DNA from: Lamellibrachia satsuma
Taxonomy: Eukaryota > Annelida > Polychaeta > Sabellida > Siboglinidae
Direction: 5' to 3'
DNA: 64,000 nt
Assembly (NCBI GenBank): GCA_033239005.1
Contig: BSQZ01000030.1
Span: 1 to 64,000 of the forward strand
Shown here: positions 32,752-43,512 of the stretch, piece by piece
Position numbering within the stretch: the stretch's first letter is position 1
Layout of the letters: the number at the start of each line of letters is the position of its first letter
Notes under the pieces: model-generated
Database searches by the model: none
What the model was told of the DNA's origin: nothing
The model's input: the letters and a program-made list of their open reading frames with translations, nothing else
Program-made: the position numbers and the translations under genes

Positions 32752-33121
32752 CTAAAACATTAAGGGTCTATTAGGATGGAAGTGATGTCTCTCCAGAGAG
32801 TTGAAAGATGGATGGAAGTGATGTCTATCGGGGGAGTTGACAGATGGAGCTATGTTCTTCTCTGTGTGTAGCACAACCTTCCTGCCACTGGGGCCTAAAA
32901 CATTAAGGGTCTATTAGGATGGAAGTGATGTCTCTCCAGAGAGTTGAAAGATGGAACTATGTTCTTCTCTGTGTGTAGTACAACCACCCTGCTACCTGGG
33001 CCTAAACATTAAGGGTCTATTAGGATGGAAGTTATGTCTCTCAAGAGAGTTGAAAGATGGAACTATGTTCTTCTTTGTGTGTAGTACAACCTCCCTGGCT
33101 CCCTATTAAGGGTCTATTAGG
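32669..33121. repeat. Tandem copies of an exon edge plus flanking intron
   Basis: The segment GATGGAAGTGATGTCT(A/C)TC through AACATTAAGGGTCTATTAG restarts at about 32669, 32776, 32813, 32920 and 33024. The block 32813-32919 is identical or nearly so to 32669-32775. In minus sense each full copy holds an acceptor (AATGTTTTAG or AATGTTTAG) and the first codons of exon 6. Confidence 0.85.
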
Positions 33122-33235
33122 TTATTTGATTTCCAACTTAAATACTAGCAGCTGTTGAATGACACTGTTGGATTCCTCATTTGTACTGAGTAAGCACAGT
33201 TAGTGTGCAGTCATGAAATATAACATTATATTTAC

Positions 33236-33470
33236 CTGTAGGTTTTCTGTATATGTAGACAAGATAACTTTTTATGTCAGATTCTAGGTCAGCAAATTGC
33301 CTCCAGGTGCTGGCAACAGTGGACACCTCTCAGGAGTACCACTCATCCTCATTGGGGTCCTAGTCGTCTTTCACAACACCCTTCACTGGGGGTGTCAGGT
33401 CAACAGACAGTGCAACAAATGTGGGGTGACGTCCATGTTAGTCAGAATGATGAAGACTGGAGAATAACTT
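33236..33470 (-). pseudogene. Repeat-protein exon 5 with two in-frame stops
   Basis: In one frame it reads FVALSVDLTPPVKGVVKDD, TAG at 33360-33362, DPNEDEWYS, TGA at 33330-33332, then EVSTVASTWRQFADLESDI and KSYLVYIYRKPT to the donor GTAAAT. VDLTPPVKG is the interdomain signature. About 60 nt after the acceptor do not fit the family and contain another stop. Confidence 0.75.
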
Positions 33471-33595
33471 CTGTGAAAGAGAGATTTTAATGTGATACAT
33501 TCTATAAATAACACATTAGACCCGGCTGTACTTATTTAATAAACCATTGCTTACAGACACATTGATGCCTGTAAGTACATACAGTTGTACCCTAC

Positions 33596-33703
33596 CTCCA
33601 TCTGAGTTCATCATCACGTTCCTTTCAGAGTCCTCAAGTGACTGCAGTGACACTGACAAAGTAGACAGCTTTGTGTTGTAAGTGTAGGCTATCCACACAC
33701 CGA
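33596..33703 (-). pseudogene. Repeat-protein exon 4, frameshifted
   Basis: It reads RCVDSLHLQHKAVYFVSVTA, a YFV(S/T)VTA strand as in the other modules. One frame over, it continues LEDSERNVMMNSDG to the donor GTAGGG. The break lies at about 33640. The 5' acceptor (GTGACAAG) is poor and may also have decayed. Confidence 0.6.
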
Positions 33704-34274
33704 CTTGTCACATCATATGACAGTCATGCGTAAGGTACAATGTCATCTGAGCCAGCAGACGTCCCCAGGGTGATTATATATTTGGCTGAAAGAAAACCAC
33801 GCATTCCACGCAACTTTTGAACTGATTAACAATACAAAACACCATTATATCTATATCACAATAGTCACTGAGTGACATACCTATAAGTATCTTTGAATGA
33901 ACCATAGGTAAGTATTATACTTCTGTTCACACTCTTTACAATAAATTACTATTACTTATACCTAAATTCCAAATGCTGCAAATTTTTTAAAATTTTTGTT
34001 ATCATGAATTTGTACTGTTGTTGGAAATAAATTATCAATTGATCTATCTATTTTGCAAACACTGAAACATTGTGTTAACAGCTAATTTCTTTCTGCTTCA
34101 GTGCAGTTTATGCTTGAATAAACCAACATATTTTAGCTTAATATTCATATTCACTGATTTTAAAAAGTATTACACAAACGACTGAGATCAGCAGTCTGCT
34201 CATTGCTGCAGGGAGCAACAAAAAGGGGACAGACGACCATAATTTGACAATATTTTCCCACTCTATAAACATAC

Positions 34275-34448
34275 TCCGTCCACTCTCTGGGTCTCCAAAC
34301 CCATTCCAGTTGGTGCAGTATCGAGAGGAAGATGACTGGAAGGAGATATCCTTTTTTAGGTTTTAACCTTCATAAACAAGCCTTGGAATAGGTGGAGATC
34401 TGTCCACTATGATTGGTTTGTCTGTGTGGCCGATCTCCCTCACGACAA
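34275..34448 (-). pseudogene. Repeat-protein exon 3 with an in-frame TAA
   Basis: It is 174 nt, like exon 1, and its acceptor phase matches exon 2. It reads VVREIGHTDKPIIVDRSPPI and PRLVYEG, then TAA at 34363-34365. In the same frame it continues NLKKDISFQSSSSRYCTNW and NGFGDPESGR to a GTATGT donor. Family-like sequence on both sides of the stop in one frame shows a nonsense mutation, not a wrong frame. Confidence 0.75.
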
Positions 34449-34679
34449 CTGAAACATGACTTTCACTTAATCAATTCGTAATTATGTCGGCAAACTGCAA
34501 TCTAGTTACAAAAACATTTGAAGCTGCAAATATTTACAATAATAACTGAGAATATATTACAGACGCAAGGAACCCCATATTATAAGGACGGTCAAATCAC
34601 ATAAAACAACATTGAAGACCATGTCCATAAACTAAAGTGCGTACTGCCTGTATACTTTTAGAATGAGATTAGAACAAAC

Positions 34680-34845
34680 CATTTTTGGAGACTTGTATCT
34701 TCACCCAGATTGCCACGCCGTCAGAAATGTGGTAGTTATGTTGGATGTGGGAGTAGTTGTCCACAGCCGTCCAGCTGCGGACATACGTATCCCTTCTGCT
34801 TCGACCCAGACCCATCTTTGTACTCTTGATGCAGACACAGAGTCA
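34680..34845 (-). pseudogene. Repeat-protein exon 2, frame break near its start
   Basis: The acceptor is GCTGCAG and the donor GTTTGT. In the family frame it reads KMGLGRSRRDTYVRSW and TAVDNYSHIQHNYHISDGVA, ending IWVKIQVSKN. The frame dictated by the previous exon (phase 1) runs into a stop, and the first residues fit best in a different frame (DSVSA). A small indel therefore seems to lie near 34820. Confidence 0.65.
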
Positions 34846-34977
34846 CTGCAGCAATGATGGATTATACAGCAGACATTATTTTAGTTAACAAACTAGGATG
34901 AAGCAGTATCTCTATGGATTGGCAACTTAGTTTCAACCTTGATTACAGACCAGTCAAATAAATGAATTCTTACGTAC

Positions 34978-35151
34978 CATTAACTCGATATGAAATCAGG
35001 AAGGTGTCTTCACCATATGTGACGTGATCAACTGCGTAGATGATCGCGGGCGTGGTGTCGACGGCAATAGACTGGGCATGGCACATAGTCAGCGCAGGAG
35101 GACCGAACTCAATGTTGTTGATAGCTCGTACTGTCACATAATATTTATTAT
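34978..35151 (-). pseudogene. Repeat-protein exon 1 of the visible set (intact)
   Basis: The acceptor is TACCTTCAG and the donor is GTACGT; length 174 nt, entering and leaving in phase 1. It reads NKYYVTVRAINNIEFGPPA, SIAVDTTPAIIYAVDHV and YGEDTFLISYRVN. YYVTVRAIN is the F/G-strand region of one module, and VDTTP opens the next. No defect is seen in this block. Confidence 0.75.
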
Positions 35152-37931
35152 CTGAAGGTAAAATGGCATATGCAAGATGAAATCATTTTTAGATAAATTT
35201 CTGAAAATAATGTCTTAAAATTATTCACAGATGCAACGTTTTATCTGTCACATTAACTCCATTATATCTATGGAATACTACACTGTTTGCTGCTGTCATA
35301 AGAGTGTTAACAACCACTAAACAGTCACTCATGCCTGTGCTACTCATGACTGTTATCTGGCTGATAACATTCATCACATCAGCAAACACTGTCATTCCTG
35401 TTATGTAGCGGCAAAAATACATTTTGACATACTTTTTCACTTCCTACCTTTGTAAGCATACAGTTCTTTTACTCGTGATCCACCACAACATATCTGGTAC
35501 ATCTAAAGATTCCTTGAATTGATTAGCTGTGCACCATAACAATCCCGTGTCTGTGCCAACGTGTGTGCTCGATCTTGTTTGAACTGATTCAAACGTCAGC
35601 TGGATTCTCAGAATTAGTCGGCCATGTGTTAACTAGGAGGATAATTGATGGTTAACTACATAAGACCAATGAGGTAGTTTTATTATCATGCATTATTCTA
35701 CTTGATAAAACACCACTGCTTCTTTCTTAGACATTGTTAAGCATACATTTGTGAATGTCGAGAGGATAACAGTAGTAACATATTAATGAGATTTGTTTTT
35801 ACTTTATCGTTATTGTGAAAGATAGAAGGAAAGTCTCATAAAAAGAGAGGAAGAAACAGAGACAATGAAATATATAGACAGGAGAGAAACAGAGAAGACA
35901 GAAAGTACAGCAAAAACAACAGACACATTTGGACACACAGAAGCATACGTAGCACAAGAGCCAAGTATGACTTAGTGACTAACACCGACCAGTGCTCGCT
36001 CTAATCACAACCAACTTAAGCTGAACGCATTCTGTCTGATCTGGCTTTGTCAGAATTACTTCACACCGACATTGCTGCCACCTGCAGGTGGTGCAAAATG
36101 TGGCTAGGCTGTTGCCGCACTGGAGATTTCTAATGACGTAGCCCTAGTTCGAATTTATATTAGGTAGGATGTCGGATTTGCCTAGTTTAGCAGGTTAATG
36201 TAGGCCCTATGTTTAATGGATATATTATTTGTTCTTCAATGGGATGGAGACGATACACTCTCTAAGCATTTTGACTGACTGTTGGTTAACGTGTCTGTTG
36301 TGCGCATTTCTTCCACAAAGTAACGGCGATGTGATTGACTAAATTCATAGATAATAAAAAGATAATACCACTTTTCGATGATACTGTTGGCAAAATAATA
36401 ACCTTTTTCCACTTATAGTGTGTTGCATTCCCAAGGTAGGGTTATTGATGACAGTTAACGGGCCGACGTTGTTGTAGGCGCCATCTTACCACCAATGAAT
36501 CTGCATAATTCAATATCAGTAACATAGACTAGTAATATTATTAATGCATGTTATACATTTTGTTGTATTACTCCTCAAACTATGCCATATAAGAAACATT
36601 TTAATGAATAAATTGTTTAATTAGATGTTGTTATGTCCGATACATGTAAAGTGAACATGTTTCAAGAGTTCACACCACAAATTCAGCTAAATGGGTTTGC
36701 CTACTATATAAACGGGTAGACGTGTTGTCATAAGATATGTTGCTAGCTCAACACATAGGGATTGTCAGTGGTTTGGGTGGAGAACTACATGGTCTGGGGG
36801 CCGACAACTCTCTCCCCTGAGAGCTGCTCAATAAGCAACTATAAGAGACTCGGTGACTGTGGATTGGTCTCTCCATCGACCGATAGGAGGTGCAACCAAA
36901 TAGCAGATAATGCTAAGTGTCACTCACGTCATTGGTCTCTTATTTTTATTAAAAGACTATCGATCATTCCATGCTCAGATTCAGGTCATTATTTCCGATT
37001 CGCATCAGTTGGTCAATCGGACATGTTATATCATTATCGTATGTATTTTAGAAACTCTAACAGTTGTAATAGTTTTCAATGGCAGTTAAATACTTCCCTT
37101 TTCCGAAAGGAAAATACAAGATAGAATATACTTACTGGCTTTAATCTTATTCGATATTTATTATTATTATTTTGTCTTATTTAATTCCTTGTAAACCTTA
37201 ATTTATTTGATATATTATTTTACTCCCATTTGATACTCATAATGTATTGCTTTTTGTAATTCATCGTTTAAATTATTTGATTCCATGTATACGTTTTGGT
37301 TGTAATGCCCTTCAATTTAAATTGTACTTGTTTTTTAATTGTTTAATTTGATGTACGATTTTTAGTTGTATTGTTTTAAATTCATTTATTATTTCTATTA
37401 TTTATTATATACGTTTAGCTGTATTATTATTGTATAATAACACTATGTTATTATGACGGTGTATAAATATCATATTTTAGTATTATTATTTTGGTGGTGA
37501 CGTTCTCGAAACACCAGTGCCTCAGCAAACAGTGTATTCATATTTGATGAAAACTCCCAATTTGCATTTGCTGGAGGTATGTGATTTTGACGAAACTTAT
37601 TTGTTCAGTTCATTGGCAGCATAGTAAAAGTGGATGTCATAAAGTTGTAGGGTTTTTGATGGTCACGTTTTCTACTAATCATCCAAAACGTTAACGTGGC
37701 CATCATGGGAAAGACAATGGGAAAATCTGCACTTGTTCTGTTACTATAATTTAATAGTAGAACAAAACTGCTGGCATCGAAAATTTGAGAATGTGCCATG
37801 TGCTTAATTAATCCGGCGCCAATTTATGTGTGAAATAGTCTCTAAGTTGAGGTACTTAGTCGTTTAACTATGCGTTGTGTGGTTGATGTGTTCAAGTGAC
37901 GCCGGCTTCTAACAGGGCACTGGCGGTAAAG
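35152..37931. other. No gene supported
   Basis: No further repeat-protein exon could be read. There is a purine-rich tract (GAGAGAAACAGAGAAGACAG-like) near 35820-35910. Long T/A-rich low-complexity sequence lies at 37140-37470. A 120-codon plus-strand open frame at 36762-37124 has no recognisable motif. Confidence 0.4.
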
Positions 37932-37975
37932 ATGGCCCTCCTGGCGGACAGTTCAGACGAACCGCAATTTATCCG
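37932..37975 (+). CDS. Candidate first coding exon of a plus-strand gene
   Basis: In a locally CpG-richer stretch, AAAGATGGCC gives a start in good context. It is followed by MALLADSSDEPQFI plus two bases and a GTAGGT donor. The next recognised plus-strand exon (48280) needs an incoming phase of 1, whereas this one leaves in phase 2, so the two do not join directly. It may belong to another transcript or to no gene. Confidence 0.3.
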
Positions 37976-38679
37976 GTAGGTGGCGCGCGAGGTTAGGCGG
38001 AGACGCGTAAAGAAAGTTATTTTTCAATTTTGTTATTATTATTGCGAAATTCGTAGGTTATGATTTCGTATTTTTATTTGCCCGCTCTCTGAAGGTAAGT
38101 GACGTACGGATCAGAACGGATGCGATATTTTCCTGCTCCCATATGTTAACCGTATCTGCAACATTTTACACGACTGTCGGTTTCTGCTTATGGTAATCGT
38201 TTACTTAACTGGCCTAAATTATTAGAGGTTTATGCCGACGGTTTTTACAGCATTTTTGTACCTGAATACGTTCCTTAAATCATTCCGCATATATTCCACA
38301 CACAAAATTTCATATATTCTTTAAACATATTGTGTTTTAGGCCACTTCTAATCAGTTTTACACATCAAAACAGCGGAACCAATTGCATGATAAACATGGC
38401 GCGTGTGCGATTTGCGTATTAGTCACGCCTCGGTGCCATCAGAACCGCGAAGGCGATCTTTGTGTGTATCGCGCGTACAATTATGCATCGTAAAAAAATT
38501 AAAAGATAAAAAAAGAGAAAGTAAGCTCAAAAAACGTTTCAAACAAAAGAAATCTACAAAAAATATTCTCCCCAGTTTTTATATTAAACGCAACATTTGT
38601 AGAGCACATACAGTCACTTGTAACGTAATATTTCATCTTTTATTTAATTAAATATTTGATGTTACAAATATTGTTTTTT

Positions 38680-39060
38680 TTCATGAATTATTTGGTTGAT
38701 ATTAGATGTTATGCGCATGCGCAACTACAAGGGGACATCTCATTGCATTTCATTGTTAATATTATAATAAAATTTTATTTCATTGAATTTATATTATCTG
38801 TCATTTGGTGAACAAAGACTATTGTTTTTGTAATTAAAAATTATACTGTTGATATTGAATGTCATGCGCATATGCAACTTTAAAGGGACAACTCATTGCA
38901 TGTCATTGTTAACATAACTAAATTGAAAAGAATGCATGGGTTAATTATCTGTCGTTTGGTGAACAAATGTTATTGTTTTTGTAATAAAAAAATATACTGA
39001 TGATATTGCATGTCATGCACATGCGCAACTTTAAGGAGGGATTGAAGGACTACTTTAATT
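38680..39060. repeat. Subterminal tandem repeat inside the inverted-repeat element (left)
   Basis: About 150-bp units start at GTTATGCGCATGCGCAACT, GTCATGCGCATATGCAACTT and GTCATGCACATGCGCAACTT. Each is followed by a CATTGCAT, an ATTATCTGTC(A/G)TTTGGTGAAC and a TATTGTTTTTGTAAT stretch. Confidence 0.75.
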
Positions 39061-40224
39061 TAATTAAATCAATTTATATAAATTTAAGTCAATTTATATA
39101 AATTTACAATTTAATATAATCTCTTTACATTAACATGTTCATTTAAATAATTTACTTATTTATTTATTTTATTACTTATTTAGTTTTTTCAATAATTATA
39201 AACTGGTGAGTAACCAAACCACATATGTATTCCTTTTGTCATATATGCTGTGTCTATGTGCAGTTGTAGTATCACTGGATTTGTTTGAATACACATTTCT
39301 TGATCGAATGACTGATAACACATTCACAGCTCACATCCAGTGGATACACAAACCTGTGCATTCAATGTGTATTCGACGGTTATGCGCCCGTCATGGCAGT
39401 TCGTGCAAATGCCACACAATTTCTTTTGTGCAACTGCCTCGGACCGAGGCCCTCGGTGCGCGGAAGAAAGCCACATGACGTAAATACTTACTAAATAGTG
39501 TTAGTACTTAGGCTTGGACAAGGATTTCCTACAGCAATTTACCTTATTTCTGCCAAGCAGCAGTATGAGTTACACCAGCAGACACCTTTAAAACACCATT
39601 GCTACTTAGCGATTTTCCTTACAAATAAATATAAGAAACTTTTACAATAGTTGGTTCATGGAGTTCTTTACATATAACTGGCCATTGATGGTAATGATAA
39701 TGAAACTGACAATGATGGCTTGTAATGATAATGAAAAGTTATGTAGTCCCATAATGATAATAATACATTTATGGTTTTACTTAATTATTGTGGCAAGGAT
39801 ACTGAATACTCTATGACGACTCCATCCCTCTAGGAAAGTTAAATAACTGTAAACTGTTGTGTTTTATTTATTACACGTCAAAATCACACTAGCAGTTACA
39901 ACAGTGTTGCACGTTGATTAATTAATTATTAATATGTTAATTAACGTTATATATTTTGCTGAACGTGTGTATGCGCAATGAAAGGATGCTTTTAATTCAC
40001 ATGTATTATGAGAAAGTAGTTAATGTTATTTAATATGAACAATTAAAATTGTTTCTGAGCTATATCTCCTTCTTCCCATTAATCACTGGCAAGGCGGTAC
40101 TACATCACGATTTCTCCGAAGGATATTTCTGTGAAAACGGACAACACAGAATACCTCCCTCCCTCCCAACAATACCCCTCCCCATCAGAAGGAAACCATG
40201 TAGACATGCAATATCAGCATAATT

Positions 40225-40440
40225 TTAAAAAAACCTTTGTTCACCAAATGACAGATAATTTAACCCCTGCATTCTTTTAAATTTAATTATATTAACAATG
40301 ACATAAAATGAATTGTCCCTTTAAAGATGCACATGACAGTCAATATCATCAGTATGTTTTAATTACAAAAACAATAATCTTTGCTCACCAAACGACAGAT
40401 AATTTAACCCATGCATTCTTTTAAATTTAATTATATTAAT
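40225..40440. repeat. Subterminal tandem repeat inside the inverted-repeat element (right)
   Basis: Two units in inverted orientation to the left-hand set carry CACCAAA(T/C)GACAGATAATTT, then AACCC(C/A)TGCATTCTTTTAAA. Confidence 0.75.
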
Positions 40441-41132
40441 TTTCATAAAGATAATATTTGCAACATCAAATATTTAATTAAATAAATATGAAATATTACG
40501 TTAGAAGTAACTGTATGTGCTCTACAAATGTTGCGTTTAATATAAAAACTGGAGAATGTTTTAATTTTTTTTCTAGAATTTCTTCATTTGAAACATTTTT
40601 GGAGCCTATTTTCTCAATTTTGTTCTCTTAATTTTTTACGTTGCGTAATTGTATGCCCAATACACACAAACATCGCCTTCGCGGTTCTGATGGCACCGAG
40701 GCGTGACTAATGCGCAAATCGCACATGCGCCATGTTTATCTTGCAATCAGTTCCGCTGTTTTGATGTGTAAAACTGATTAAAAGTGGCCTAAAACACAAT
40801 ATTTTTAAAGAATATATGAAATTTTGTGTGTGGAATATATGCGGAATGATGTAAGGAACGTATTCAGGTACCAAAATGCTGTAAAAACCGTTGGCATAAA
40901 CCTCTAATAATTTAGGCCAGTTAAGTAAATGATTACCGAATGTAAAGAATATATCACATAATAGTTAGTTTATTTTTTTCTTCTGACAATATATTATATA
41001 GTTCTACGTCTACGCCGACTACGGATATGAATAGCTGAAACGGTAATTTTGCTCTGGATATTAATGATAAAATTCAATGCATTTTTTAACATGTAGACAT
41101 GTTTTTGGATATGATCCAGGTCTAACACACAC

Positions 41133-41186
<54 letters not shown>
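41133..41186. repeat. (TA)n microsatellite
   Basis: Uninterrupted TA dinucleotides. Confidence 0.97.
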
Positions 41187-41188
<2 letters not shown>

Positions 41189-41354
41189 TGAGCGATTCCT
41201 CAAATATATAGAGTAGACAACCATACACATGTATATGAAATCATATCTATTTATATAATTATTAATTCTGGATAAAAATGTGATGATGTTCATTTCAGAG
41301 TTTTCAGACTTGCACTTTGTGTGAAGACAACCTACTTGTTCATTCCCAGCTAGC

Positions 41355-41850
41355 AAAATTTATTTGGCCAATGATTACTGTAAAAAAAAATTGGGCCAAT
41401 TATGGCTGTCATTGACTCAACTGGCATTGACTTGCCATGAAAAAAACAATTGGGCAAATGATGGCAGTCATTGGTTCACCTGGCAATTGGCTTGCCATTA
41501 AAATATGATTGAGCCAGTTATGGCTGTCACTATTGGCTCAACTGACATTGGCTTGCCACTAAAAATTCTGATTGGGTAAATAATGCCTGTCATCATCTCA
41601 TCCAGCATTGGCTTGCCATTGAAAAAACATTTATTAGTCCAACAATGGCTGTTATTGGCTCAACCAACATTGGCTTGTCATAAAAAAACATGATTGGCCC
41701 AACAATGACTGTCATTGGCTTAACCGACATAATTGGCTTGGCATTAAAAAACATGATTGGTTCAGCAGAGGCTGTCATTGGCTGAAACAACATTGGCTTG
41801 GAGGAAAAAAATTATTGGGTCATTAATGGCTGTCATTGGCTCATCTGGCA
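41355..41850. repeat. About 62-bp degenerate tandem repeat, 8 copies
   Basis: The core is CATTGGCTTGCCATTAAAAA followed by CATGATTGGCCCAACAATGG and CTGTCATTGGCTCAACTGG. Each unit carries three or more ATTGG (inverted CCAAT) words. The copies are 70-85 percent alike by eye, so the array is old. Confidence 0.85.
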
Positions 41851-41929
41851 TTTTACATTTATTTAATACAATGTCGCTTATTTAATTGAATGATGCAGAG
41901 GATAAAAACAATGTTAAATGTTCCCGTGC

Positions 41930-42175
41930 GGTTCACTGAGTATGGTATGACCAATGCCAGCAATTTTAGGTGGTGCCTCAAAGGTCCAAATCTATGATTA
42001 TGACACTGAGTGACAGCTAGCAGGGCAAGAGAAAACAGGCATTTATTTATGGGAATGATGCCACTTTGAGGCTAAAAACGAGTCAATTTGATCCACATTC
42101 ATGGGCCTGCCACGGGTCTGATAACAATGTGCACAACACCAGTCCCAATTTAGCTGAGATAAGCAGTTACAGGGG
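41930..42175 (+). repeat. Dispersed repeat, internally deleted copy
   Basis: Shares GGCATTTATTTATGGGA, CTTTGAGGCTAAAAACGAGT, CATGGGCCTGCCAC and TTTAGCTGAGATAAGCAGTT with 43240-43512. It lacks about 120 bp present in that copy. Confidence 0.75.
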
Positions 42176-43239
42176 TTATATTAAATCAAGCAAACATACT
42201 ATTATGATGCTATATGAATGACATGCAAGAACTGTACCTAAAAATGAGGTTATGTATGGTATGTTCCATAAATCCCAGAGGACAGCAAGGGGTCACTATG
42301 ACCTGTGCTTTTAAATAAAGTAACTAAGTAAGTCAAGTTTTTTCTTGGTACCAAAACTTTCTTCTTAATTACATTTTTGTTAGTGTAGTTGTGCAGACTC
42401 CAGTTGACATTAATTTTAACTAAACAGCAAGACAACGAGGTGTTGATGGCAATATTTTATTGTGACCAACAAGGGGTATGTATATACATGATTGTTCATT
42501 TCTTGTTTGTCTCATTTAGCATATCTTCAGCGTTTAATTAAAATTGTGGTTCTAATGTTTATTAAACACATGCTGGATAGTATACATGTAGTTGATATAT
42601 GACCATAGTAGTGAGTAAATAAAGCTATCACCCCCCCATTATAACTGCTACATGTATTGACTTTTATATGTGGATCTCACAATTCTTTCAGCAATTTTCA
42701 TTCACTGTCCTTGAGCGATTATGTAGCACCGCTCAAAGAATCGTTTGGTAGCCGGCTGATGTGTCTGGAATTACAAAATGCGATCGAATGCGCTTTCCAT
42801 CTCATTCGTTCTTCTTAAAGTTCTTGTGTGTCAATCAAGCGTCAGTTGGTTTGGTAGATGTGCTAAGTCTATTTATTTGCTTAGTGTTGCCCAGTGTAGA
42901 GTTGAAGATGTGTGACATGCTGTTTGTGCATCTGTCCACCCCTAACAGCTTGTACCACTCATGATAAACTAATAGACCCAATCCTTTGCACTCATGTACT
43001 GTGCCTACTACTGCTGTATGGTAATTCATGTACAGCTGTATATCAAGTTGTACCTATAGGCAACTTGATTTGCTAAATATTTCACTGTGGAAAAAAACTT
43101 GATTAAATAGTTATACACTGGTGTTGACAGAAGTATTAAATCACTTGCTGTTTCGGGTGTCAGCTACATAGAATTAATCTATGTAATTATCATTTATAAT
43201 AACATTAACCCTTTCATTGTCAAGTACATCATGTAATAT
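42176..43239. other. No gene seen
   Basis: Non-coding sequence between the two copies of the dispersed repeat. Confidence 0.4.
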
Positions 43240-43512
43240 GATATGTTTCTAATTTGGGACAGTTGGAAGAGGCATTTATTTATGGGATTGATCCCGCTTT
43301 GAGGCTAAAAACGAGTCAAATCTTCCCTTCGGGAATGACCAATGCCATTTTTTGGTGGGGCCTTCCCCCTACCAACTGTTACATTAATGCCATTAAAGTA
43401 ACTGCCGAACAAATATTTGGACAAGTTGTTCCACGTTCATGGGCCTGCCACCGATCTAATAACAACATGCACAACACCAGTCCCTATTTAGCTGAGATAA
43501 GCAGTTACAGTT
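43240..43512 (+). repeat. Dispersed repeat, longer copy
   Basis: This is the full counterpart of 41930-42175, including the extra segment AAATCTTCCCTTCGGGAATG...GACAAGTTGTTCC. A 115-codon open frame crosses it and its flank but has no recognisable motif. The element type is unknown. Confidence 0.7.

Larger units (their letters stand above)
28667..35151 (-). pseudogene. Decayed multi-exon gene for a fibronectin-III-like extracellular repeat protein
   Basis: Nine exon-like blocks in order on the minus strand carry recurring motifs: YYVTVRAIN, V(D)xxPP, W..F.D.ES and YxVxVxAxN.AG. These fit tandem beta-sandwich modules of the fibronectin type III kind, found in large secreted or membrane proteins of marine invertebrates. 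Blocks: 34978-35151, 34680-34845, 34275-34448, 33596-33703, 33236-33470, 32480-32751, 31629-31791, 30299-30405 and 28667-28833. In-frame stops lie in the 34.3-kb and 33.3-kb blocks. Frame breaks lie in the 34.7-, 33.6-, 32.6- and 28.7-kb blocks. Exon edges are also tandemly copied at 31.5 and 32.7-33.1 kb. The simplest reading is a pseudogene; indels alone could be assembly errors, but the stops are not indels. Confidence 0.75.
38192..40937. mobile_element. 2.7-kb element with about 0.5-kb terminal inverted repeats
   Basis: The left end, GGTAATCGTTTACTTAACTG, is mirrored at 40937 by CAGTTAAGTAAATGATTACC. The inverted match then runs inward through CAGCATTTT, AAACAGCGGAA, GAACCGCGAAGGCGAT and AACGCAACATTTGTAGAGCA to about 38680 and 40440. 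Subterminal blocks with a GTGAACAAAG/CAAATGACAGATAA motif also pair across the element. No transposase is seen; the inner 39206-39478 open frame (90 codons) has no known motif. Target-site duplications are not evident. A non-autonomous DNA transposon is the best guess. Confidence 0.75.

Noticed and set aside
39206..39478. 90-codon open frame inside the inverted-repeat element as a transposase
   Set aside because: No DDE/DDD, zinc-finger or helix-turn-helix motif is recognisable, and it is too short for any known transposase.
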